13,344 bases of DNA from Chrysochromulina tobinii (taxonomy: Eukaryota > Haptophyta > Prymnesiales > Chrysochromulinaceae), in contig JWZX01000922.1 in the NCBI GenBank assembly GCA_001275005.1, positions 1 through 13,344 on the forward strand, read 5' to 3'. Positions within the stretch are counted from its first letter, which is position 1. The number at the start of each line of letters is the position of its first letter. Of the stretch, positions 7,855-13,344 are shown one piece after another. Both the position numbers and the translations under genes were made by a program. The notes under the pieces were generated by a model. The model searched no databases. It was not told the DNA's origin and worked only from the letters and a program-made list of their open reading frames with translations.

Positions 7855-8292
7855 GAAGGCGTCGATTGAGTGTGCAGATCTCACGGAGATCAGATCGAGT
7901 GTAGAGCAGGTGACAAGTGGCCTGTTCCCTTGTGGCCTGTTCCCAGGCCCACTTCTGCTCCGGGCTGCATGCAATGCACATGTCTGTCTAAAACAGTGTA
8001 ATATTTGTCGAACGGACCTCGACCAGATGGAGATGCGAACAGTTTCTCATATTATACACACGATCGCATGAAGTGAACCATGAACGTGACTGTTGACTTC
8101 CCCGTGGGCATACTCAGGGCAGTCGGTGCCTCGGGCCAAGCCAACTACATCTGTGGCAGCGCCTCAGCACCCCACACGCGCAATTTTCATAGACTGCAAC
8201 CTTGTTTCGTTCATTTCCGATTTCTGAGGAATTCCGCGCCGAGGAAAATTCCGCGAAGAAGCGCTCGAAAAGCCGAGTGAGAGAGGTCGCTG
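7855..8292. other. Gap between transporter and RING gene
   Basis: About 440 bases without a supported gene. A short ORF at 8080-8280 is open but has no recognisable content. GTGGCCTGTTCCC is tandemly repeated at 7917-7929 and 7932-7944. The part 7960-8075 is AT-richer and includes TGTAATATTT near 7997, possibly 3' UTR of the transporter; the part 8170-8292 should hold the RING gene promoter or 5' UTR. Confidence 0.45.
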
Positions 8293-9291
8293 ATGCAAGC
8301 TCTGCCGAGCGACTGCTTGCTCCACGAGAAGCACGTCGTGCTGACGCCCAACCGTGGCGTCACCCAACTGACACTCCTCGGGGACCAGAGCTGCTCATAC
8401 ATGCTCATCTTGTGTGCGCACCAGCTCACCAGCCGAATTACCCTAAACATAACAGCAAAACTTGACGGCATAGATGCGCTCAGTCTCACGCTCGGCAACC
8501 GGTCTGACTGGACGATCTTCGACCGACAGATCTTTGACCGCACGCAGAGCATTCCTCAGTCCATCACCTACGATGAGTCACTGGGGAAGTCGCTCGTCGC
8601 ACGGCTGCAGCTTGAGGGCAAGGCATCCTCATCCACTTCGCACATGAGTGTTCGATACGAGTGCACGCCGGTTCCGGACGAGACCTTCACAGCGGCGAAC
8701 TTCTGGCTCGCCATGCTGTTCCGCTTCGGAACTCCCGTCGCTATCTTTTGTGTTGTGGCTCGACTGGTGCTGCGGCGCAGACGAAATCGTTTTCGACGTC
8801 ATCGTGTGACCATCCAGCCTCCGTACGAGACACTGCAGGAGGATGCAGAGGTGGTAGTGGCGACGCTCGCGATGCTGCCTTTGATATCTTACCGCGAGCT
8901 GCGGGAGGAGTGCGACGCAGGCCAGAGGAGCGGCGCGGCGGCCAGCAGAGAGGGAGCCGAACACGCCGATGCGACGGCGGCAGAGAGTGCCGATGGTTCG
9001 AGCTGGGGCGGAAGCGCTCACCTCGATGCTTGGTTCTTTCCTGATGCGGACTCGCTGGCGCAAGAGTGCGGCATATGCCTCGACCGCTTCAAGGACGACC
9101 AGCTCCTCCGCGTGCTTCCTTGTCGCCACTTCTTCTGCGCCGAGTGCATCGAGCGCTGGTTTGAGACACGTGGCCTCAACGGGCAGCTCGCCACGCGTGG
9201 CCTGCCCTGCCCGATGTGCAAGGCGGACGCCACGGAGGACTTGTTTTCGAACAGGCCAGGTCTAGAGAATCAGTGTGTGGAGTCGAGGTGA
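8293..9291 (+). CDS. Single-pass membrane RING-finger (C3HC4) protein
   Basis: A 332-residue putative membrane-bound E3 ubiquitin ligase. ATG 8293 is the first after an in-frame TGA at 8278. Residues 1-135 look like a small lumenal or extracellular domain with two N-glycosylation sequons (NIT at 52, NRS at 69) and four cysteines. Residues 136-159 form one transmembrane helix, followed by a strongly basic stop-transfer run (RRRRNRFRRHR). A linker rich in Ala, Glu and Ser leads to the RING: C259-x2-C262, C277-x-H279, C282-x2-C285 and C306-x2-C309, a C3HC4 set with a rather long 20-residue spacer before the last pair. Family knowledge suggests it transfers ubiquitin from an E2 at the cytosolic face. 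No cleaved signal peptide is evident, so a 5' exon may be missing or the helix acts as a signal anchor. Substrates are unknown. Confidence 0.85.
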   Translation: MQALPSDCLLHEKHVVLTPNRGVTQLTLLGDQSCSYMLILCAHQLTSRITLNITAKLDGIDALSLTLGNRSDWTIFDRQIFDRTQSIPQSITYDESLGKSLVARLQLEGKASSSTSHMSVRYECTPVPDETFTAANFWLAMLFRFGTPVAIFCVVARLVLRRRRNRFRRHRVTIQPPYETLQEDAEVVVATLAMLPLISYRELREECDAGQRSGAAASREGAEHADATAAESADGSSWGGSAHLDAWFFPDADSLAQECGICLDRFKDDQLLRVLPCRHFFCAECIERWFETRGLNGQLATRGLPCPMCKADATEDLFSNRPGLENQCVESR

Positions 9292-9420
9292 TCACAACCA
9301 AATAGCAAATTGAGTGGGGCAGGCGGGGAGTCGCCTGCATCGCCCGCGTCGTCCGCCTCCGGCATGCAGCGGCGCCGCCTCGGCGGGCATCGATCGGGCG
9401 CCACGCGACCTCAAAAGAAA

Positions 9421-9457
9421 TGAGAGATTTCTCCCTTTAACCATGCGAAATCTCTCA
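9421..9457. repeat. Perfect 11-bp inverted repeat
   Basis: TGAGAGATTTC (9421-9431) and GAAATCTCTCA (9447-9457) are exact reverse complements around a 15-base loop. It lies 114 bases upstream of the beta-helix gene ATG and immediately before the TTGAC repeat cluster. It could be a hairpin in the 5' UTR, a dimeric protein site, or the 3' end structure of the RING gene transcript. Confidence 0.8.
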
Positions 9458-9461
9458 GAAT

Positions 9462-9520
9462 TTGACTTGACTTGTCATGAGGACTTGACTTGACTTGGCT
9501 TGACTTGACTTGTGATGAGG
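9462..9520 (+). repeat. TTGAC pentamer cluster with higher-order copies
   Basis: Three perfect copies of TTGACTTGACTTG occur at 9462-9474, 9485-9497 and 9500-9512. The first and third are each followed by T(C/G)ATGAGG, so a higher-order unit has also been copied. The array is noncoding and sits 50-110 bases before the ATG of the beta-helix gene, so it is likely in its promoter or 5' UTR. It is a degenerate minisatellite; the units are too short for CRISPR repeats and lack unique spacers. Confidence 0.88.
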
Positions 9521-9570
9521 GTGTCGAGGGCGTCCTCGGTCGGCTCCTCCGGCGAGCGAGCGAGCGCAAC

Positions 9571-11670
9571 ATGCGAACCGTCTTGATCGCCGCGACCGTG
9601 ACTTTCGCGGCTGCGGACGTTTTCGTATCTCCGACCGGCAATGACGCCAATGAGGGCACTTCGCCCAGCAGCGCGGTCGCCACTCTGCAACGCGCAGCGG
9701 CGGCCGCTCGGGCCACTCGCTCCACGGTGGTCCACGTTGCGAGCGGCACGTACAAAGGCCCACTGACGCTGAGCAAGGAAGACTCTGGCGTGCAGTGGCT
9801 GGCCGCAGGTCCCGACGTGCGTGTGAGCGGCGGCGTCGAGCTCAACGCATGGACTCCATCCGCCATGGGCCCCAACATTGTCATGGCTGACGTGACTGGC
9901 CTCGAGGGCAGGCAGGATCGTCATCTCTACGTGGGCGGTGTGCGTGCGCGCCGGACGCGCTACCCGGAGACGGCAGCCCGTTCGCTCTTTGCGGGCGCTC
10001 GGATGACTGATGACGGCTTTGTGTTGTCGCATGCCTCGATGGTCGCCGCCCCTCGTGGGCCGTGTGAAGGGCCATGTGAACTGCCATGTGCCGCCGACCA
10101 CGGCTCATCAATGCCGTGCTGTGGCCAGGGTGGAGACCCCGTCGACCCACAGTACCAGTGCCCGGCATCGGCTCCATTCTGCACTGACTACGTTGAGAAC
10201 GTGCAGTGGGGCACGTGCCAGCAGACGCCGCCGCCAGCGCCCACGCCACCGACGCCGTGGCCGCGCGGTGGCCTAGGGGTCGAGTTCGTCTACCCGCAGT
10301 CCACGTCGCCTTGGACGGAGCCGAGGTGCGCGGTGCTTCGGCGCAACGCGACGCACATTGAGATGATGCAACCGTGCTGGCGCAACCTGGTGCACAAGGC
10401 GTGCGACCAAGGGGCCAAGGGCCCACCAGACCTCGCGGGCGCCGTGACGGGTGCGAGGCCGGTGGGCTACAAGGGGTATGTGGTCGCCGGCTTGGGAGCC
10501 CCTCTGGAAGGCAGCGGCTACATTGAGAACGTGGGGCCCTCGAGCACCATGGAGCCCGGCGACTGGGCCCTCGACGAGATCGTCGAGCCTGGCAAGCGCA
10601 GGTGGAGGGCTTATTACGCGCTGCGGGCTGGAGAGACGGTGACGAGCGTGCGGGCGATGATGCCAACGCTCTCCGTGCTGCTGAATGTGAGCGGCGGCGC
10701 GCGCGACCTCGGCTTCGTCGGGTTCGCCTTCGAGTACGCCACGTGGCTGCGCCCAGGCCAGGCCGACGGTTACGTCGAGCAGCAAACGGGCTGCGGCACC
10801 GTGGGCACCAATTACAGCTCGAATTCGGATTGCAACAAGGACTACTTCTGGTCCGTCAAGTCGCCGGGGAATGTGCTCGTGCAAGACGCGACCAACGTGT
10901 CCTTCGTTGGGTGCGAGTTCTCCAAGCTGGGTGGCTTCGGGCTCGACCTCTCGCGCACCGTCGGCTGCGTCATCGACGGCTGCTACTTCCACGACATCTC
11001 GGGCTCCGCAATCCAGATCGGCCAGTTTCAGGATGCGCTGGCTGCGCCGCTCGATCGCGACAACGTGGTGCGGAACACGATCATCGTGCGCGCCGCGGCG
11101 GAGTACTCCGGTGCCGCGGGCCTCAACGTGGGCTACACGGTCGGCACGCTGCTCGAGCACAACGACGTGGGGAACTTGACCTATGGCGCCATCTCGGTCG
11201 GTTGGGGTTGGTGGCGCCACGTGTGCGCGACGTGCACCAACGCGGCGAACAACACCATCCGGTTCAACCGCGCGCATGGGTACAAACAAGCGCTCAACGA
11301 CGGCGGCGGCATTTACATGCTGGGGCCCCAGAATGGCAGCCTGATCCACGGGAACTGGGTCTACGATCAGGGCACCGCAAGCTCAGGCGCGCTCTATCCC
11401 GACGAAGGCTCCGCCTACTCGACGTGGTCCGGCAACGTCGTCACGAACATCCATGGCTCCAAGTGGCTGCATCTGTGGACGAGCTCGATCCACGACGTCG
11501 TGGTCCGCGACAACTTTGCGGATACGGACTATTACCAGAACTCGGGCACCAACTGCCCGATGATCAACAATACTGTGTTTCAGCCAGGCTCGCCTCCAAG
11601 GGATGCGCAAGAGATCATGGACTTTGCGGGGGTGCCAAAGGGGCACAGATGGGCCTCGGTGCTGAGATGA
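9571..11670 (+). CDS. Secreted right-handed beta-helix protein
   Basis: A 699-residue secreted protein, starting at ATG 9571 (A at -3). The first 15 residues (MRTVLIAATVTFAAA) form a short signal peptide, and the mature chain begins DVFVSPTGNDANEGTSP, the opening strand typical of pectate-lyase-like, DUF1565-type beta-helix proteins. A cysteine-dense insert at about 160-215 includes PCCGQ (182-186) and leads into a Pro/Thr linker (PPPAPTPPTPWP), a style common in algal secreted proteins. From about residue 375 onward, recurrent short strands with Asn, Gly and Val appear: DCNKDYFW, VIDGCYFHDI, NNTIRFNRAHGYKQ, GGGIYMLGPQNGSLIHGN and VVVRDNFADTDYY, as in a parallel beta-helix. Family members often are polysaccharide lyases, hydrolases or epimerases; no catalytic set can be assigned, so a role in cell-wall, scale or external glycan processing is inference. 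Confidence 0.87.
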   Translation: MRTVLIAATVTFAAADVFVSPTGNDANEGTSPSSAVATLQRAAAAARATRSTVVHVASGTYKGPLTLSKEDSGVQWLAAGPDVRVSGGVELNAWTPSAMGPNIVMADVTGLEGRQDRHLYVGGVRARRTRYPETAARSLFAGARMTDDGFVLSHASMVAAPRGPCEGPCELPCAADHGSSMPCCGQGGDPVDPQYQCPASAPFCTDYVENVQWGTCQQTPPPAPTPPTPWPRGGLGVEFVYPQSTSPWTEPRCAVLRRNATHIEMMQPCWRNLVHKACDQGAKGPPDLAGAVTGARPVGYKGYVVAGLGAPLEGSGYIENVGPSSTMEPGDWALDEIVEPGKRRWRAYYALRAGETVTSVRAMMPTLSVLLNVSGGARDLGFVGFAFEYATWLRPGQADGYVEQQTGCGTVGTNYSSNSDCNKDYFWSVKSPGNVLVQDATNVSFVGCEFSKLGGFGLDLSRTVGCVIDGCYFHDISGSAIQIGQFQDALAAPLDRDNVVRNTIIVRAAAEYSGAAGLNVGYTVGTLLEHNDVGNLTYGAISVGWGWWRHVCATCTNAANNTIRFNRAHGYKQALNDGGGIYMLGPQNGSLIHGNWVYDQGTASSGALYPDEGSAYSTWSGNVVTNIHGSKWLHLWTSSIHDVVVRDNFADTDYYQNSGTNCPMINNTVFQPGSPPRDAQEIMDFAGVPKGHRWASVLR

Positions 11671-11711
11671 GTAAGTAAGCAAAACATGCCAACGGGCAGC
11701 GTAGTCCTTAC

Positions 11712-11776
11712 TACCGGTACACGTGGCGAGGGGGGCTGGGCCTTGAATGGTACCGGTACACTGGTACCGGTACACT
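11712..11776. repeat. GGTACCGGTACACT tandem repeat
   Basis: Two perfect adjacent 14-bp units lie at 11749-11762 and 11763-11776, and a partial copy (TACCGGTACAC) at 11712-11722. Each unit contains the overlapping palindromes GGTACC and ACCGGT, so the array can also fold on itself. It starts about 40-110 bases past the stop of the beta-helix gene, hence probably in its 3' UTR or just beyond. Confidence 0.8.
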
Positions 11777-11865
11777 GGGTTCTTGGTCGCGCCCTCTCGT
11801 GAAACGTTCTGTGCAAAGTCTGTGAAGTTCCCGAGGTGTGAGGGGGCCCTCACTTCGCGTGCGCG

Positions 11866-11935
11866 ATCTTGAGCGCTCGCGCATCGTGATTTCGTGATCT
11901 CAGCCGTGAACGAAGGTCCGCCATCTTGAGCGCTC
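11866..11935 (+). repeat. Duplicated 13-mer ATCTTGAGCGCTC
   Basis: ATCTTGAGCGCTC occurs perfectly at 11866-11878 and 11923-11935, 57 bases apart, and contains the palindrome AGCGCT. The second copy is 52 bases upstream of the ankyrin gene ATG, so these may be paired promoter sites or traces of a local duplication. Confidence 0.75.
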
Positions 11936-11986
11936 ATCGGTGAGCGCCCTCTGCGGGTTGTTGCACTCCCTGCTCTCCCTGCGATC

Positions 11987-12618
11987 ATGGGCCTCGGCGA
12001 CCCCTCGTATGCGCTACGCTGGAAGGTGCGTGAGGCCGTGCATCTCACATGCGGGACGCCTGGAGCGCTGACCGCTTGGAGCGCTCTCCGCACGGTTGCT
12101 CGCAGATTCGTATGGGTGACACTGGTGCGGTGCGGAATCTGATCAAGGCCGGCGAGGCCGACTTGATGCAGCCGAGCAAGACCCTGAAGGAATGGACGCC
12201 GCTGCACATTGCGTGCTGGGGCTCGATCAAACCCACGAGCGACAAGGACCTTGTCGAGGCGCTGCTGTTGTGGGCCCAGAAGTCCGGCAAGACCAACGCC
12301 ATGACATCGGCCACCGAGTGCGTGCGGCTGGCGGCCCCGCAAACCCACCTGCACACGCGCGCCGCCGCCCGCCCGGTTGATGCTGGCTCGGACGAAGCAT
12401 TCGATGATGCGTGCCACTGATGCTGCCACCGCCCTCGCCCTCTCCTGCTTCGCAGCAAAGACGGGTTCACCCCGCTCGACCTCGCCAAGCAGCGCCGGGA
12501 TGCGCTGGCAGCTGCGACGTCCGCGAACGCCAACGCTGAGGAGGGCGGCGCCGCGGTCGAGGCCAAGCGCAAATACGACAAGATCATCGAATGGCTCGAG
12601 AAGGGTCTGCCTGCATAG
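11987..12618 (+). CDS. Small ankyrin-repeat protein, three exons
   Basis: I read this as exons 11987-12025, 12106-12317 and 12456-12618, giving 137 residues. ATG 11987 has a strong context (ATCATGG). Exon 1 ends AAG before GTGCGTG; exon 2 follows GCTCGCAG and begins in phase; exon 2 ends GA before GTGCGT; exon 3 follows CTGCTTCGCAG and completes the codon as GAC. The joined product is convincing: RMGDTGAVRNLIKAGEAD and EWTPLHIACWGS (42-53) make one ankyrin repeat, and the junction yields DKDGFTPLDLAKQ (84-96), the start of another. The tail is Ala/Glu/Lys-rich and helical (KYDKIIEWLEKGLPA). Reading straight through hits an in-frame TGA at 12418 inside the second intron. Ankyrin repeats bind proteins; the partner is unknown. 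It could be a fragment of a longer ankyrin family with more repeats. Confidence 0.75.
12026..12105 (+). other. Intron 1 of the ankyrin gene (80 nt)
   Basis: Donor AAG/GTGCGTGAGG and acceptor GGTTGCTCGCAG/ATT. The intron is in phase 0 and 80 bases long, not a multiple of three, so splicing is needed to join MGLGDPSYALRWK to IRMGDTGAVR in one frame. The donor hexamer is the same as that of intron 2. Confidence 0.65.
12318..12455 (+). other. Intron 2 of the ankyrin gene (138 nt)
   Basis: Donor CCGA/GTGCGTGCGG and acceptor CCTCTCCTGCTTCGCAG/CAAAG, with a good pyrimidine tract. The exon 2 frame meets TGA at 12418-12420 within the segment, so it must be removed. The phase-2 junction creates the codon GAC and continues the ankyrin consensus DKDGFTPLDLA, strong independent support. 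Confidence 0.75.
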
Positions 12619-12632
12619 AGAGAGAGAGAGAG
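12617..12632. repeat. (AG)8 microsatellite over the ankyrin stop codon
   Basis: Eight AG units start inside the TAG stop codon (12616-12618) of the ankyrin gene and run into its 3' UTR. Length change here would leave the stop itself intact because it lies at the 5' edge. Confidence 0.9.
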
Positions 12633-13002
12633 GCCGCAGAATGGAGCAGGAGGGCACGCGCCGGGCGATGTCGGCGCGCGGCCCGGCGCCGCTCTGGGGG
12701 TAGATGCGCTTTAGAGCGCGCGCATGTGAGTTCTTACAAAAATCGTGATCTGCGCCATTTCATACGTGCTGAGAGTTAGGAAATCTCTAATCTGCATCGC
12801 GCCACAAGTTTCTCTAGTTGACATCGGAGATTAGAGAGTCCGTTAGCGGCGCTGCTTCATCGTTTCCCGCTGCCGCCGGGTTCGCGTTCGGCTTCGGGTA
12901 CACGACCACAGAACGGTGCCGTCCTGCCGTGTACGCGAGCACGCAGACCCGGCCCGACGGGCATGTGGGACGATAGCCACACGGCCATGACGGGATGGGC
13001 CA
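12619..13002. other. Convergent intergenic region
   Basis: About 384 bases between the stop codons of the ankyrin gene (plus) and the terminal exon (minus), so it should hold both 3' UTRs. It contains the AG microsatellite, an AT-richer patch at 12720-12840 and an inverted repeat. No coding content was recognised; the GC-rich part 12840-13002 has chance ORFs only. Confidence 0.5.
12784..12837. repeat. Perfect 10-bp inverted repeat
   Basis: TCTCTAATCT (12784-12793) and AGATTAGAGA (12828-12837) are exact reverse complements separated by 34 bases. The element lies midway between two convergent genes, where it could form a hairpin in either 3' UTR. Its GAGATT-type arms resemble, but do not match, those of the inverted repeat at 9421-9457. 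Confidence 0.75.
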
Positions 13003-13317
13003 TCACTCCTGGAACTGCCCATCAAACGACGTGTTGCCCGTGAGCTGGAAGGCGATGTAAAAGGGCTTGTGGGGAAGCGAAGAGCACCAATTCCAAGCTG
13101 AGGTGAGCCGGCCGTCGATGCACGAGCCAGCGTCGAAAAAGTTGTCCGCGCCGCTCCCATCGAAGCCAAAGCGGAAAAAGTCCTGCAGAATGGCCACCTG
13201 GAGCTCGGTCAGTCCGCCATAGGTTGCTTGCATCCAGGCGTTGAGTGCCTCGTCGTCCTGTATCAGCTGTTCGAGGCTCGAGAGGGTCGAGAGGATCGGA
13301 TGGAGGATATGCTCGAC
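13003..13317 (-). CDS. Terminal exon of a conserved-looking protein, 5' partial
   Basis: The last 104 residues of a minus-strand gene, ending at TGA-strand position 13003. The exon opens at 13317 directly after CCCCGCAG in the minus direction, in phase 0. The sequence is non-repetitive and rich in aromatic residues, unlike chance ORFs here: LNAWMQATYGGLTELQ, ILQDFFRFGFDGSGADNFF, AGSCIDGRLTSAWNWCSSLP and KPFYIAFQLTGNTSFDGQF. The wording reminds me of the C-terminus of an uncharacterised conserved eukaryotic family (perhaps the UPF0652/DUF2009 type), but I cannot name it reliably and assign no function. An in-frame ATG at 13231-13233 exists, yet coding character continues upstream of it, so it is not the start. 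No signal or membrane segment is present. The rest of the gene lies beyond the window. Confidence 0.7.
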   Translation of the reverse strand, partial: VEHILHPILSTLSSLEQLIQDDEALNAWMQATYGGLTELQVAILQDFFRFGFDGSGADNFFDAGSCIDGRLTSAWNWCSSLPHKPFYIAFQLTGNTSFDGQFQE

Positions 13318-13344
13318 CTGCGGGGGGGGGGGGGGCGGGGGGGG
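13318..13344 (-). other. Poly-C intron 3' end at the window edge
   Basis: On the minus strand this reads C8-G-C14-GCAG. It ends in a CAG acceptor abutting the coding exon, and the C tract would be the pyrimidine tract. Exact homopolymer length is uncertain and the assembly may simply break here. Confidence 0.5.

Larger units (their letters stand above)
11671..11986. other. Repeat-bearing gap upstream of the ankyrin gene
   Basis: About 315 bases with no supported gene. GTAAGTAAG begins directly after the beta-helix stop codon. The GGTACCGGTACACT repeats and a duplicated 13-mer are listed separately. A CGCCATCTT motif at 11919-11927 lies 68 bases before the ankyrin ATG. The final 40 bases are pyrimidine-rich (TTGCACTCCCTGCTCTCCCT). 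Confidence 0.5.

Noticed and set aside
8080-8280. 66-codon ORF as a 5' exon of the RING gene
   Set aside because: No hydrophobic signal peptide and no matching donor/acceptor pair that joins it in frame to 8293.
2742-9291. A linked immune operon or defence island of EF-hand/LRR, transporter and RING genes
   Set aside because: Spacing, separate UTR-like gaps and unrelated families suggest independent nuclear genes; only the single fusion protein supports a sensor idea.
9462-9520. Short repeats considered as a CRISPR array
   Set aside because: Units of five bases without unique spacers, in a eukaryotic context and without cas genes.
9490-9570. Upstream extension of the beta-helix frame
   Set aside because: It would need a TTG start and would place translated TTGAC repeat in front of a good signal peptide; the ATG at 9571 is preferred.
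10273-11349. 358-codon frames on both strands over the beta-helix gene
   Set aside because: Low-complexity Arg/His-rich products in alternative frames; the chosen frame has a signal peptide and beta-helix strands.
11671-11676. GTAAGT directly after the beta-helix stop as a splice donor
   Set aside because: It follows the stop codon and I found no convincing acceptor or further coding exon in the protein's frame downstream; at most a 3' UTR intron.
11383-12657. 424-codon minus-strand open frame
   Set aside because: It runs antisense over the end of the beta-helix gene, the repeat-bearing gap and the ankyrin exons. The product is Arg/Ala/Val-rich with no motif, while the plus strand has clear domains; it is a GC-driven shadow.
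12377-12703. Plus-strand ORF of 108 codons
   Set aside because: Wrong frame over intron 2 and exon 3 of the ankyrin gene; the exon 3 frame continues the ankyrin consensus, this one is Arg/Ser-rich noise.

Overview
The window looks like nuclear DNA of a GC-rich unicellular eukaryote, most likely a microalga; a haptophyte is my best guess and a pelagophyte or other alga is possible. The reasons are eukaryote-type protein families (EF-hand, RING, SLC38/AAAP-like transporter, ankyrin, leucine-rich repeats), wide UTR-like gaps that are more AT-rich than the genes, no operon spacing or Shine-Dalgarno sites, strong Ala/Arg bias, and good evidence for spliceosomal introns (GTGCGT donors, pyrimidine-rich CAG acceptors). 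No tRNA, rRNA, CRISPR array or recognisable transposon was seen.

Layout. Seven well-supported plus-strand genes follow one another: a HAD-like protein (385-1731), a two-EF-hand protein (1871-2542), a large protein with four EF-hands, a SHCW/DWSS-type domain resembling HET/TIR folds and leucine-rich repeats (2742-5252), a weak small ORF (5698-6009) in a long gap, an amino-acid-permease-like membrane transporter (6142-7854), a single-pass membrane RING protein (8293-9291), a secreted beta-helix protein (9571-11670) and a small three-exon ankyrin protein (11987-12618). The last item is a minus-strand terminal exon (13003-13317) that converges on the ankyrin gene and runs off the window through a poly-C tract acting as an intron pyrimidine tract.

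The genes do not form an obvious pathway; this looks like an ordinary run of nuclear genes. The most interesting protein is the EF-hand / HET-TIR-like / LRR fusion, whose architecture (calcium sensor, possible effector, LRR) would fit a stress or self/non-self sensor, though that is inference. The most interesting DNA structure is a 34-bp direct repeat in the transporter gene that brackets a 78-bp, stop-free, GT...AG segment: removing it restores one repeat copy and keeps the frame. Several noncoding stretches carry short tandem repeats and perfect inverted repeats.
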